Positions 24,605 to 32,593 are shown, counted from the stretch's first letter. The stretch is DNA of 64,000 nucleotides from Gimesia fumaroli (GCF_007754425.1 NZ_CP037452.1:1934664-1998663); one strand, 5' to 3'. The notes: generated from the letters alone by a model not told the origin. Numbers and translations: made by a program.

Positions 24605-25522
24605 TTACTCAGGAACCTTGACCGCCCGCGCGTCGATGCGGGGCTTGCGTTCCACGGTGTAAGAACAGCCCTGAATCTCTTTACGGCGAACCATCTTCTT
24701 GCCACCGGCCAGGATGCCAGCAGAACGATTGCCGAGTTCTTTCAGCACGAACGCCTTCAGGGCCTTGCGTTCTTCCTGAATCTGTTTTTCGTCATCGCCC
24801 AGCAGTTCGTAGCGGTTCCAGGCTTTGCAGGCTTCCTTGCTGAGTTCGATGACCGAATCTTTTTCAACGTCGCGATACAACCGTTTGACGGTGTCAGCAA
24901 CGGAAGGGTTTTCCCAATTCGGTTCCGGCTCATCGAAGTTCTGAATTCGTTCCCACATTTCCGACAGGCCAGCAACCAGACCTTCGATCAGCGTTTCGTT
25001 TCGATGGACCTTGTATTGATACAGTCGGCGGTCTACGAGGATGGCGAAGTTGACGACTTCCCACCCCATGACGAACATCTGCTGCTGCCCCTGGATGACG
25101 TAGCTGTCAGGGATGAAGTCGGTCCCCTCTTCGCCCATCTCTTTTGCCAGACGCCAGTGCATCGACTTCAGCTCCAGTCCTTCCTTGGGGCTGAGTTTTG
25201 CATCGGGCGTTGCCAGAATGAACGGATAATCGGGATGCCGATACATCGGGCAGGGGTGCTGCAGAATCTTCCGATTGTTTTTCCTTTCCCAATATTTAGC
25301 AGTGAGGTATTCAACCTCTTTGCCGTACCACATGTCATCGTTTTCGAAGTCTTCCTGCAGGGTGCCGATCTTGCGGTGAAACAGCTTGTACCGCCCACCA
25401 TATTGTGACAGCTCAAGGGCATCCGCAGATTCACTGGCACCGATGCCGGTCATGCGCGCGGCTTCCCATTCGGGTGTATCTGGATCTGCGACCTTGATAG
25501 GTTCATAAGTAGCGGTTGACAT
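24605..25522 (-). CDS. YqaJ-family viral exonuclease
   Basis: A 305-residue protein with the YqaJ/lambda-exonuclease fold landmarks: TPEWEAARMTGIGASE near residue 15 (conserved Ser-Asp/Glu entry), WYGKEVEYLTAKYW near 65, ILATPDAKL near 101 with the active-site Asp, and LELKSMHW near 115 with the Glu-x-Lys, followed by YVIQGQQQMFVMG near 140. It makes 3' single strands for RecT. The C-terminal 100 residues are a charged helical extension. Its start overlaps the small HTH gene's end by about 20 bases. Confidence 0.88.
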   Translation of the reverse strand: MSTATYEPIKVADPDTPEWEAARMTGIGASESADALELSQYGGRYKLFHRKIGTLQEDFENDDMWYGKEVEYLTAKYWERKNNRKILQHPCPMYRHPDYPFILATPDAKLSPKEGLELKSMHWRLAKEMGEEGTDFIPDSYVIQGQQQMFVMGWEVVNFAILVDRRLYQYKVHRNETLIEGLVAGLSEMWERIQNFDEPEPNWENPSVADTVKRLYRDVEKDSVIELSKEACKAWNRYELLGDDEKQIQEERKALKAFVLKELGNRSAGILAGGKKMVRRKEIQGCSYTVERKPRIDARAVKVPE

Positions 25523-25826
25523 TATTAAACTCCTCGCATTCCGTATTGGTTATGGCAGGCCACTCGATCCGATAGGCGGTGGCTTTGCCTGGTAGTTTTT
25601 CGACTTCTAAAAATCCTGCACTCTCTGCTTCGCGAATTGCCTTGCGGGCCTTGTGTTCTGAGCAGCCCATCAAACGCGACAGGTCAGGCAGGGAAGGGCA
25701 GCAGAAGTCATCCGATCCGGCGATTTCATCCAACACGACCATCAACACTTTGGCATCCGTAGACAGCGGTAAGCCGACAAGCTGGCGTCGTTTGGTTTCA
25801 ACAAATGGGAGTGACTTCTGCTGCAT
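25503..25826 (-). CDS. Small winged-HTH DNA-binding protein
   Basis: A 107-residue protein. Residues 18-80 form a helix-turn-helix (AKVLMVVLDEIAGSDDFCCPSL, then DLSRLMGCSEHKARKAIREA) with a wing (FLEVEKLPGKATAYRIEW). ATG 25826 is preceded by AAGGAAG; the frame to 25880 enters the neighbouring gene. It is similar to N-terminal domains of phage replication proteins and may be a regulator or a replication accessory. Confidence 0.65.
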   Translation of the reverse strand: MQQKSLPFVETKRRQLVGLPLSTDAKVLMVVLDEIAGSDDFCCPSLPDLSRLMGCSEHKARKAIREAESAGFLEVEKLPGKATAYRIEWPAITNTECEEFNNVNRYL

Positions 25827-25837
25827 GGTCTGCTTCC

Positions 25838-26569
25838 TTACTTTGTAAATGCCATGAACTCGCCAGCGATCTTCAGACACTGACTAACTTTTTCGAGGTC
25901 CAAGACTTCATCCGTCCGGACCTGAGTTTCCATGTCGATCCAGTAGTTCATGGCTGACAACGCTTGGCTGTCGATCTTCGGAAGTTCTTCAGCGAGATTG
26001 TCAGGCCCCAGGCCGCCAGCCCACCCTGTTTGGATATCAGTTCTGGCCTTAGGCCATTCATTGGGCACTACACCAGCGCCATGTGAGCGATCAAACAACC
26101 CGCAGACGGCAAAACGACGTTCCGCAGCTTCATATAACCAGTAATTCACTCCATCCAGCTGGAAGATGATTGTCGGGTCCCATCCAAAACAGTTGCGTTC
26201 AATTTTACAAAACGCGTTCAGGATTTTTTCAGAACAGTCTGGCCCCTGCTTTTCGCCGTGAAAGTTCAGCTGAACACGCTGAAACACAAACATCGAATTA
26301 CCAAGATGGTCATGCAGATATGAACGTCCGCTGGTCACTTCTCTTAAATGTCCACCACAAAGGTGAAGGCTTAAATTGATATTGAGACCAGATTCAACCT
26401 TCGCTTCTGCTAGTTCATGAATCCAGTTGTACGACGGGAACCGCTGGCCGGTACTTGTTCCGATCAAAATCCCCCATTCAACAAACGGGAATTCTTTCGA
26501 CAGTTCGATCAGGTCTTGGACGTTGGTTCTGTCATCCGCACCTGTGATAGTTACGCAATTTAGTGGCAT
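25838..26569 (-). CDS. Phage TIM-barrel protein, phosphoribosylanthranilate isomerase-like
   Basis: A 243-residue protein. It opens CVTITGADDRTNVQDLIELS, then FPFVEWGILIG and LSLHLCGGHLRE, and near the C terminus has GWAGGLGPDNLAEEL, which matches the phosphate-binding GGLxPxN loop of PRA isomerases. Proteins of this shape are widespread in phages next to recombination genes; their substrate is unknown. No tryptophan biosynthesis gene is present, so an amino-acid role is unlikely. It lies 11 bases upstream of the HTH gene. Confidence 0.7.
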   Translation of the reverse strand: MPLNCVTITGADDRTNVQDLIELSKEFPFVEWGILIGTSTGQRFPSYNWIHELAEAKVESGLNINLSLHLCGGHLREVTSGRSYLHDHLGNSMFVFQRVQLNFHGEKQGPDCSEKILNAFCKIERNCFGWDPTIIFQLDGVNYWLYEAAERRFAVCGLFDRSHGAGVVPNEWPKARTDIQTGWAGGLGPDNLAEELPKIDSQALSAMNYWIDMETQVRTDEVLDLEKVSQCLKIAGEFMAFTK

Positions 26570-26620
26570 TACTTTCTCCTTTTGCTTGAGGTATGTTTTT
26601 AGTGGTTTAGCCTGCTTGGG

Positions 26621-26692
26621 TTATTCGAGCCCGTCCTTATCCCAGTCGCACACTGGGCATATGAGTTTTCGGTCAACACAGTTTTCCGACAC
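26621..26692 (-). CDS. Possible 23-residue CxxC microprotein
   Basis: A very short frame starting GTG at 26692 encodes MSENCVDRKLICPVCDWDKDG plus two residues, with a CPVC knuckle. It overlaps the end of the upstream gene by 20 bases and has no strong ribosome binding site. Tiny single-knuckle proteins occur in phage early regions, but this may be chance. Confidence 0.25.
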   Translation of the reverse strand: MSENCVDRKLICPVCDWDKDGLE

Positions 26693-27098
26693 AGGAAGGT
26701 GCAGGTAACAGCCCTGCAATTTCACGGTCGCGGTATGGAAGCTTTGACCACTCCTCGTAGGTCCGCAGCCCGCTAAACATCTGGGTTCCAATCAACGTGT
26801 ACTTGGCAATGAAGCCAAGCATTTCATCGAAGGTCAGGTGACTTATGAAACAGTCGCCTCTTGTAATCAGGTAGTGCCCATCAACCTCTTCGATGTGCAG
26901 TTCGTATTCGAGAACCCTGCCTGATCGCTTTACACAGCGGTCTTCAGACAACCCGACAAACCAATCCCGGATAAAACATCTAGCGACCCTGCCAAGCATT
27001 TCATCCCACGGGAGGCCGTCTACAACGGTGCTATTTACAATAAGTTCGTATTCTGTATTTCCATGAATCCGTTTCTTTCGAATGGTCATCTTGCTCAC
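26673..27098 (-). CDS. Hypothetical phage protein with internal duplication
   Basis: A 141-residue protein of unknown family. Two similar segments, LPWDEMLGRVARCFIRDWFVG (about residues 29-49) and LTFDEMLGFIAKYTLIGTQMF (about 88-108), each preceded by a strand (EYELIVNST, EYELHIEEV), show an internal repeat of about 59 residues. The start is GTG 27098 overlapping the upstream TGA, with AAAGGAG seven bases ahead. Confidence 0.6.
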   Translation of the reverse strand: MSKMTIRKKRIHGNTEYELIVNSTVVDGLPWDEMLGRVARCFIRDWFVGLSEDRCVKRSGRVLEYELHIEEVDGHYLITRGDCFISHLTFDEMLGFIAKYTLIGTQMFSGLRTYEEWSKLPYRDREIAGLLPAPSCVGKLC

Positions 27099-27271
27099 GA
27101 CTCGTCTCCTTTCTGTTCCCTAGGTACGAATGAGTTGCTTCTGTAGGTCTGCTTGATCGCCTTACATCGCTTCGAACAAAACCGAGCCCATCCGCGATTG
27201 CGGTCAGCAACACGAGCAACAAACTCGTGTTTGCATCGCTCACACTTCACAACTACGGTTTTGCCTCTCAT
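27095..27271 (-). CDS. 58-residue zinc-finger protein
   Basis: A short frame with ATG at 27271 encodes a protein with VKCERCKHEFVA and RFCSKRCKAIKQ, two cysteine pairs in the CxxC...CxxxC arrangement of small treble-clef or MYM-like fingers. It fills the gap between the methyltransferase and the duplicated protein, and its stop is coupled to the next start. The overlapping 70-residue frame in another register is a shadow. Confidence 0.6.
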   Translation of the reverse strand: MRGKTVVVKCERCKHEFVARVADRNRGWARFCSKRCKAIKQTYRSNSFVPREQKGDES

Positions 27272-27289
27272 TCGAATTTCTTTCTGATT

Positions 27290-27919
27290 TCAGTTATCAA
27301 TCACAACCATCGCGACGTCAGCGTTCGTTCCCTCACTCTTGAAGGAGCCAGGGGGCAGGAAACGAACATCGCAATTGGCAAAACGTTTCTTTTGTTTCAC
27401 GCCCCAGTAACAGAGTGAGACCAGACGACCACCGGGAGCCAGCATTGTCAGTGCATACTCAATGTGCCTGATGTCTGCACCATGCTTGAAAGGCGGGTTC
27501 ATCAGAATGCCGTCGAAGTAACAGACCATTCCGACAGTGCCGAGAAAGTCTCTCTGCAAGATGGTGATACTGTTGTCGTTCTCTGTGAGCAGATACAGTT
27601 CACGGCAGCAGCCCGGAGAGATTTCAACAAGCGTGATTTCTGTTTCTGGATTGGCTTCGCGATAGGGAACGTAAAGCCTTCCCAGCCCTGCAGACGGCTC
27701 CAGAACTCTACGACGCATACCCAACTCCTGCACCATGATGTCGGCGATCTCTTCCGGTGTCTGGAACAGGTTGAAAGAAGAGATGGCACGCGGTGCCTGG
27801 TCTTCCTGGGCCAGCCGATGGAAGCGGCTGCACTCAGAGGCAAGCTGCTCTCCTTTGAACTCAGTGTGCTCCTGCAGTCTCTTCAGTCGAAGATTTCCGG
27901 TTTGGCGTGAGTGGCTCAT
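27290..27919 (-). CDS. SAM-dependent DNA adenine methyltransferase-like protein
   Basis: A 209-residue class I methyltransferase. Motif I is RVLEPSAGLGRL near residue 73 (SAM binding), an acidic TLVEISPGC follows as motif II, and the catalytic motif IV is MNPPFKHG near residue 140, as in N6-adenine enzymes. The protein is short, with no room for a large target-recognition domain. Its start overlaps the DUF3560 gene's stop (ATGA). Pairs of a DUF3560 protein and a small methyltransferase occur on mobile elements. Confidence 0.75.
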   Translation of the reverse strand: MSHSRQTGNLRLKRLQEHTEFKGEQLASECSRFHRLAQEDQAPRAISSFNLFQTPEEIADIMVQELGMRRRVLEPSAGLGRLYVPYREANPETEITLVEISPGCCRELYLLTENDNSITILQRDFLGTVGMVCYFDGILMNPPFKHGADIRHIEYALTMLAPGGRLVSLCYWGVKQKKRFANCDVRFLPPGSFKSEGTNADVAMVVIDN

Positions 27920-29601
27920 GCGGTCACCTCAGACAGCGCTTCGCTGTTCTGCGGTTTCTCACAGCCCAGGTTGTCCCAGTCGAGCGGCAACGGCTTCTGC
28001 GGTTTGTCAGTTAGGATCACGATTCGTTGCGGTGTGTATGCAGCATAACCACCAGAATCGGCTGTGCGCAACTTGCAGACTGCAGGCCCGAGAGCAGCGT
28101 CATATTCCTGACCGTGCTGTGACCACATGTTGCTCGACTTGCGAGCGATGATGCCGCCGAAGTTGTGGAATGTTCTGGTCTCGGCTGTCGAGTAATCACC
28201 CCGCGATCTTGCACTGTATTTAGCCTGGGTCATCCGACAGACTTCAGCCGGTTCAAATTTACCAGCCTGATATGACCCTTCCGGATGCGCTTTGTCGTAC
28301 TTCTTCCGGGCTTTGTCGTTCAAGATGCCCTGCAGGCGCTCAGCATCTTCATCAGTCGGATTGAGCAGCTTGACTGATTTTGGCTTGCTGGCTTTCGCTT
28401 TAGCCTTCCGCTCTGCCTGCTGCTGTTTGAACACCTCACGCTCTTGATCAGTGGGAGCCCGATAGGAATCTTTACCAAGCCGCGTTACATCGATTCGCTG
28501 CTCAGCAACAGGTCGCGGATTGTCTTCACCGAATGGCTTGCCATCGTTGTCATAATTGTTGTCTGACCGTGCCGACACCACGACGCTGGTGACTCTCTTT
28601 GTGACGGGGCTTCGATTGACTTTCACGATCTGATACCAATCTCCATTGCCCTCTGTATAGCGAAGCCGTCTCCCTTGACGCTTATCCGGGAAGATCCAGC
28701 CGCCCGGTTCCATTTCGACTTCACCAGCCTGACCGCCTTCATTGGCCAGCATCGCGTTCTCATAACTCATACGCAGTTCGTAGTGAGCAGTCCAACGCGA
28801 CCAGCTGCTGCCTGGTTCATTAACGTCTGGTAGTGAAAGATAAAGTGCAGCAGCTTCGTGGCCTGTGATGGGACGATCATCAATGCCTTCGTATGGTTGC
28901 AATAATGAATAGAGTGTTGCCTTGCGCCCTGTCTCAGGGTGTGCGAATTCTTGCCAGCCAGAGGCGTTACCAGCCAGAGCAATCGCCCACTTCAACGCTT
29001 TCTCAGGGTCATCACATCCGGCTACTTTCTGCCAGTTTTCACGACACTTGGAAAGCAGTTCGATAACCTTGAGATGCTTCCGTTGATCAGCCTCCAACTT
29101 CTTAATCCGGCCCCGACGAACTTCAGGACGTGCTTTATAAAGAGCGTGTGAAATCACGCCGGCAGTACGCCGTTGCCAGTATTCAGCCTTCGACCACTGG
29201 GAGACTGCCTTCACGCGCTGTTTATCAAGACGTGCTGCCTGTCGTTCGGCCCGCTGCTGATTCTGATGACCGAAGGCAGAGGGACCGGCTTCGAACGTGT
29301 CAGCGTGGTCGTGAGCCTCAGTTCGTCGCTTGTCGCGATAACACCCGAATCGCTCAGCCCGGTCGGCAGAACGTTCAAGTGGCGAATAGTCTTCGTCTTC
29401 GATTTCACCAGCGAGGCGAAGCGCCCAGTCTTCGGCCTTCGGTGTCCATCTCGGGCAAACAAAACATTCCTGCTTCGCCGCCCATCTGTAACCAGCCTTT
29501 TTGAATTCGGCATACTCTTCGCCGAGTTCGTCATCAAGTCGGTCCCCTGGATAGATTCTGAGTTTGTTGTCTTCAGGGGAATAGGTTGCTGTGTGGTTCA
29601 T
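27916..29601 (-). CDS. DUF3560 family protein
   Basis: A 561-residue protein. The N terminus has the DUF3560 pattern: NKLRIYPGDRLD, then FKKAGYRWAAKQECFVCPRWTP and EIEDEDYSPLERSADRAERF, followed by a helical block with SKAEYWQRRTAGVISHALYK and VRRGRIKKLEADQRKH. Residues 240-540 are mixed, with a basic linker (ERKAKAKASKPKSVK). DUF3560 proteins are found on plasmids and integrative elements and have no proven activity. It heads the methyltransferase pair. Confidence 0.8.
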   Translation of the reverse strand: MNHTATYSPEDNKLRIYPGDRLDDELGEEYAEFKKAGYRWAAKQECFVCPRWTPKAEDWALRLAGEIEDEDYSPLERSADRAERFGCYRDKRRTEAHDHADTFEAGPSAFGHQNQQRAERQAARLDKQRVKAVSQWSKAEYWQRRTAGVISHALYKARPEVRRGRIKKLEADQRKHLKVIELLSKCRENWQKVAGCDDPEKALKWAIALAGNASGWQEFAHPETGRKATLYSLLQPYEGIDDRPITGHEAAALYLSLPDVNEPGSSWSRWTAHYELRMSYENAMLANEGGQAGEVEMEPGGWIFPDKRQGRRLRYTEGNGDWYQIVKVNRSPVTKRVTSVVVSARSDNNYDNDGKPFGEDNPRPVAEQRIDVTRLGKDSYRAPTDQEREVFKQQQAERKAKAKASKPKSVKLLNPTDEDAERLQGILNDKARKKYDKAHPEGSYQAGKFEPAEVCRMTQAKYSARSRGDYSTAETRTFHNFGGIIARKSSNMWSQHGQEYDAALGPAVCKLRTADSGGYAAYTPQRIVILTDKPQKPLPLDWDNLGCEKPQNSEALSEVTA

Positions 29602-29660
29602 TGTAACTCTCCAAGAAAGGCACCCATCCGTGGGCGCACTGAGTCCGCAATCCGTGCGGG

Positions 29661-30176
29661 TTAAGCGATAGATACGGTGTAGATGGCGTTGCCGTCTTCA
29701 ATTCGATTCAGTGTGAGGGTTGCCCCGATCAGATCGACTGAAACAGGAAGAGCATCGCCCATCACTTCGATTGAAATTTCATCCGGCAGAGTGACTTCCG
29801 GTTTATCGAAGTTGACGGAACCGCAGGGAGCATCAACAGGGGAAGCAATCGAAGATTCAACAAGGGCTGTCTCCAATTCGCGGGATACGAAGTCAACGTC
29901 CTGTTTTAGTTCGCAAGCAAGAACGATATTTGGTTTCAGACCTTTCAGAACCTCGAAGGTCTGTGCAACTGATAGCTGACGTTTGGCGTCTTTCAGCTCG
30001 CTATTCACAACCCCTTTAATAGCAGGATCGCATTTAGCAAGGCGACCTTCGCAGTGGGCGACTGCCCGTTTGTGAACGCCAACCGTATAATCCTTATAAC
30101 CATCAATGATTGTCTTGAATTGGTCAGACAGGGTTTGTGAGTTGCTGGTCGATTGCTCTACAGGTAAACTGATCAC
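29661..30176 (-). CDS. First gene of the leftward early operon, unknown
   Basis: A 171-residue protein. The first 110 residues are helical (a GYKDYTVGVHKRAVAHCEG region with conserved-looking basic residues); the last 60 are strands (EISIEVMGDALPVSVDLIGATLTL). No family recognised. It is the first gene left of the putative operator region 30213-30329, so it should be among the first early genes expressed after induction. Confidence 0.6.
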   Translation of the reverse strand: MISLPVEQSTSNSQTLSDQFKTIIDGYKDYTVGVHKRAVAHCEGRLAKCDPAIKGVVNSELKDAKRQLSVAQTFEVLKGLKPNIVLACELKQDVDFVSRELETALVESSIASPVDAPCGSVNFDKPEVTLPDEISIEVMGDALPVSVDLIGATLTLNRIEDGNAIYTVSIA

Positions 30177-30212
30177 TGAAAGCTCCTTTTTCTAAAAGGT
30201 GTTTTTGAGTTA

Positions 30213-30251
30213 GAGGGCTGGCAGTCTGATTGGCGTTAGGTGCCAGCCCTC
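30213..30251. terminator. Long stem-loop between XRE gene and early operon
   Basis: GAGGGCTGGCA (30213-30223) and TGCCAGCCCTC (30241-30251) pair perfectly over 11 bp. Neither side has a long T-run, though the + strand downstream is T-rich (GTTTGTTGTGTTATATTTT). It may terminate rightward transcription or mark the 5' leader of the leftward early operon. Confidence 0.45.
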
Positions 30252-30267
30252 GTTTGTTGTGTTATAT

Positions 30268-30329
30268 TTTACAAATCGTGAAATAAAAGTAAATCGCTAT
30301 TCTGTAAAATAATCCACAAAATGTGAAAT
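30268..30329. promoter_or_regulatory. Pair of operator-like repeats for the prophage repressor
   Basis: TTTACAAATCGTGAAAT (30268-30284) and TCCACAAAATGTGAAAT (30313-30329) are near-identical 17-mers in the same orientation, 45 bases apart. They share the pattern TyyACAAAnnGTGAAAT, itself a weak dyad. They lie between the XRE repressor gene and the first early gene, next to a TATAAC-like -10 on the - strand (30266-30261). This is the expected place for repressor control of the leftward operon. Confidence 0.5.
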
Positions 30330-30332
30330 TAA

Positions 30333-30629
30333 CTATTTCTCAGGAAAGAAGGTTCGGACAGAGATTCCGAAGATAGAAGCGAGCGTTGGTACCAGGTCAA
30401 GGGGGATTGCACGATCGCCGCTCAAGTAAGAATAGACGGCGTTGCGTGATACATTGTGCCCTGCCTGATTCAACCGCTGCTGTAGTTCGTCAGCTGTGAT
30501 TCCTTTACGGTCTGCCAGTTCACGCAGGCGAATAGCACAGCGCCCCTGGTAGGTGGAATCATCAATTTCTTTTCGGGCACGTCCCATTTTTGATTTCGCT
30601 CTTTTTTTGGCGGTTGAAGAAACAGCCAT
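30333..30629 (-). CDS. XRE-family HTH repressor
   Basis: A 98-residue protein with a basic N terminus (STAKKRAKSKMGRARKE) and a Cro/C1-type helix-turn-helix at residues 35-85: RLRELADRKGITADELQQRLNQAGHNVSRNAVYSYLSGDRAIP. No oligomerisation or protease domain follows. It lies just right of two 17-bp operator-like repeats and just after csrA, so it is a candidate regulator of the early operon. Confidence 0.8.
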   Translation of the reverse strand: MAVSSTAKKRAKSKMGRARKEIDDSTYQGRCAIRLRELADRKGITADELQQRLNQAGHNVSRNAVYSYLSGDRAIPLDLVPTLASIFGISVRTFFPEK

Positions 30630-30632
30630 AGT

Positions 30633-30830
30633 CTAACCTCCTGTCGGCATTTCTGCCAATGATTCTGTGTTTTCGACTTGATCACGTGAGATCTGGAAGT
30701 CTCGTGGGCCGTCAAATCCGATGCGACTCCTACCATTCTTACATTCAAGCATTTTGAGAGTAAGTTGCTTACCTGTCTCCCTGTCGGTGATGGTCACTGA
30801 TTCGTTGGTCCGTCGAGTTAATACCAGCAT
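30633..30830 (-). CDS. csrA: CsrA/RsmA-family RNA-binding regulator
   Basis: A 65-residue protein with the CsrA signature: MLVLTRRTNESVTITD at the start, SRIGFDGPRDFQISRDQVE in the second half. LTRR and the Arg of ISRDQ correspond to the RNA-contacting residues of CsrA. The start is ATG 30830 with AAAGGAA upstream; a frame to 30872 lacks that site. CsrA binds GGA-containing leaders and alters translation or stability. It is prophage-borne here, placed three bases before the XRE gene, so it could tune phage or host mRNAs. Confidence 0.88.
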   Translation of the reverse strand: MLVLTRRTNESVTITDRETGKQLTLKMLECKNGRSRIGFDGPRDFQISRDQVENTESLAEMPTGG

Positions 30831-30910
30831 GGCGATTCCTTTCGCAAAGTAATCCGTATTTCCATAAAACAAAAAAGATGCCGCCTGTCACAGCGGCAAT
30901 GAAATTGAAG

Positions 30911-31300
30911 TCACCCATCGATCGAGAAATCCTGATTGTCCTGGAAGACCACTTCCAGATTGACTTCCCCCTCACCAACTCCGACAACACCGACCATCAC
31001 GCCGCCCACATTCAGCGATTGACCAGGCGTGAGCTGCACGATCTCTGTTCGCTTCTCCGGCACCAGCTTGATTGACCGGGCTGCGTTCTCGCCTCGGGTA
31101 ATCCAGCCTTTGCGCTCCAATGCCTTGAGATGACACATCACACCGTTCGGTGATTTGATGCCCAAAGCATCTCCGATATTACGGACTGTCGGGGCTAACC
31201 GGTTTTCCGAGATCTCTTTTCGGACGAATTCGTAAACCGCCTTTTGACGATCGGTCAGCTTCTGTCGTTCCTGTTTTTCTTCCACCATTTTTGTGATCAT
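30911..31300 (-). CDS. LexA-like winged-helix protein with CsrA-like C terminus
   Basis: A 129-residue protein. Residues 14-80 match the LexA DNA-binding domain (LTDRQKAVYEFVRKEI, APTVRNIGDALGI, SPNGVMCHLKALERKGWI). The LexA autoprotease with its Ser-Lys pair is absent. The last 45 residues, IVQLTPGQSLNVGGVMVG followed by VVGVGEGEVNLEVVFQDN, follow the strand and glycine pattern of CsrA but lack its LTRR and C-terminal Arg. Start at ATG 31300 follows CGGAG. It lies 80 bases upstream of the csrA gene. It probably acts as a DNA-binding regulator that cannot self-cleave. Confidence 0.75.
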   Translation of the reverse strand: MITKMVEEKQERQKLTDRQKAVYEFVRKEISENRLAPTVRNIGDALGIKSPNGVMCHLKALERKGWITRGENAARSIKLVPEKRTEIVQLTPGQSLNVGGVMVGVVGVGEGEVNLEVVFQDNQDFSIDG

Positions 31301-31553
31301 CGTTTTCTCCGTTTGTGTAAAAATCAAAACTCTTACGATAGTCTCCCGGGACTGGATTCGTCCGGCTTTTGAACTCATGTGGAGATCTCAGTCGGGTACT
31401 GATAATAACTCCGTTTTCATCTGACTTGATTTCCATGTAGCCGTTGAGATACAAATCCAGTCTTAGCTCGTCTAATTCCCCCTTCAATCTGGCGCAGTAA
31501 AAACCGAGACAGATCAAAGCGACTAACAGGATTGCGACGAGTGTGTTTTGCAT
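31179..31553 (-). CDS. Small membrane-anchored protein overlapping the LexA-like gene
   Basis: A 124-residue frame. It begins with a membrane helix (TLVAILLVALICLGFYCA, residues 4-21) followed by a short coil and strands. Its last 40 residues overlap the start of the LexA-like gene in another frame and have low-complexity character, so the reading there may be incidental. Start ATG 31553. Function unknown. Confidence 0.45.
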   Translation of the reverse strand: MQNTLVAILLVALICLGFYCARLKGELDELRLDLYLNGYMEIKSDENGVIISTRLRSPHEFKSRTNPVPGDYRKSFDFYTNGENDDHKNGGRKTGTTEADRSSKGGLRIRPKRDLGKPVSPDSP

Positions 31554-31662
31554 TTAATTCACTTCTTAAAAATCACGGGGCTTTCACCCGCTCCTCCTGT
31601 TAAAACCAGTTGAGATTGGAGGCTGCAGATTTCCTCCCCGACTTCAGATATCGCCGAGCAAC

Positions 31663-32097
31663 TTATCCGTCACCGTCACGGGTTAAGCAACCCGCTACCT
31701 GCTCGGCACAGGCAACAGCTGTCTCTTCTGACTCAATTCGTAAACCATCAATCGACCAGTCACTCGAATGAAAGAACTCATCCATCGGTTCCAGATCGCC
31801 GTTCAAGTGATAGTTGGCCACTTCCAGCCCTTCACCATAAAACGTGGTCCAGATATCGCAGACGATGAACTCCAGCTGATCGACTCGTTCTCGGAGTTTC
31901 ATGATCTCGATGCCGTCCTGAATCGAGCGCACCGAATAGTTGTGAGGGTAGGACAACGTGACTCTTTTAAGCCGGATGTTCTCAGACCAGTGTTCCGTAC
32001 CGTTCATCTGACTCTTGAGGTACTTGAACAGCACATCCCGCTCTTGAAAGTCCTTATACATGATTGTGAGGCTGCTACGGTCGCTACTGAATCTCAT
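31663..32097 (-). CDS. Hypothetical early phage protein
   Basis: A 144-residue protein without a recognised domain. It has a helical central part (IQDGIEIMKLRERVDQLEFIV) and an acidic C-terminal third. Its ATG overlaps the stop of the upstream XRE gene. The frame ends near a 110-base stretch (31554-31662) in which I see nothing. Confidence 0.55.
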   Translation of the reverse strand: MRFSSDRSSLTIMYKDFQERDVLFKYLKSQMNGTEHWSENIRLKRVTLSYPHNYSVRSIQDGIEIMKLRERVDQLEFIVCDIWTTFYGEGLEVANYHLNGDLEPMDEFFHSSDWSIDGLRIESEETAVACAEQVAGCLTRDGDG

Positions 32098-32408
32098 GCT
32101 ACATCCTCCAAGATTTGATCAATGCGTTTCTGCCAGCCTTCGGTGAGAAGCTTTGCGGCTTTCTGAACACCGCTCGGCAGCTTTGCAACATCACCGGACT
32201 GGCACCACGCGTAAACGTAGACATCGATTCCGTTGAACTCTTCCCGCATCTTTGCAAGCAGGTCGAGCGATGGTTTGGTATAGCCCCTTTCGACATTGCA
32301 GAGATGCACGTTCGAGACTCCAAGGGCAGCAGCAAATTCATATTGCTTGAACCCAAACCGCTTTCTCAGATCGCGAACTGCTTTTCTGACTTCGTCCTGC
32401 ATCATCAC
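32094..32408 (-). CDS. XRE-family HTH protein
   Basis: A 104-residue protein with a Cro/C1 helix-turn-helix at residues 8-62: VRDLRKRFGFKQYEFAAALGVSNVHLCNVERGYTKPSLDLLAKM. A helical tail follows. It belongs to the coupled early gene series (ATGA overlaps on both sides). It may be a second early regulator next to the 30.3-kb repressor. Confidence 0.8.
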   Translation of the reverse strand: MMMQDEVRKAVRDLRKRFGFKQYEFAAALGVSNVHLCNVERGYTKPSLDLLAKMREEFNGIDVYVYAWCQSGDVAKLPSGVQKAAKLLTEGWQKRIDQILEDVA

Positions 32409-32593
32409 TCACCGCCTTTCACTGACAGAATTTTGTCGGCATCCACTGCGAATTGAGCGCCATCGAAAGAGGGGACTAAAATATTCCAACGTCTTTCAAG
32501 CTTGTCATAACCGACGACATACGCGGGAACCTGATCGCCCCATGGCGTTTGGAAGATGACTTCGTGCAGTTCTTTCTGCTCGACTTCAGGCAT
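32405..32593 (-). CDS. Small phage protein
   Basis: A 62-residue strand-rich protein (EVIFQTPWGDQVPAYVVGYD, RRWNILVPSFDGAQFAVDAD). No family recognised. It is coupled by overlaps to the XRE gene downstream and to the gene upstream. Confidence 0.55.
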   Translation of the reverse strand: MPEVEQKELHEVIFQTPWGDQVPAYVVGYDKLERRWNILVPSFDGAQFAVDADKILSVKGGE

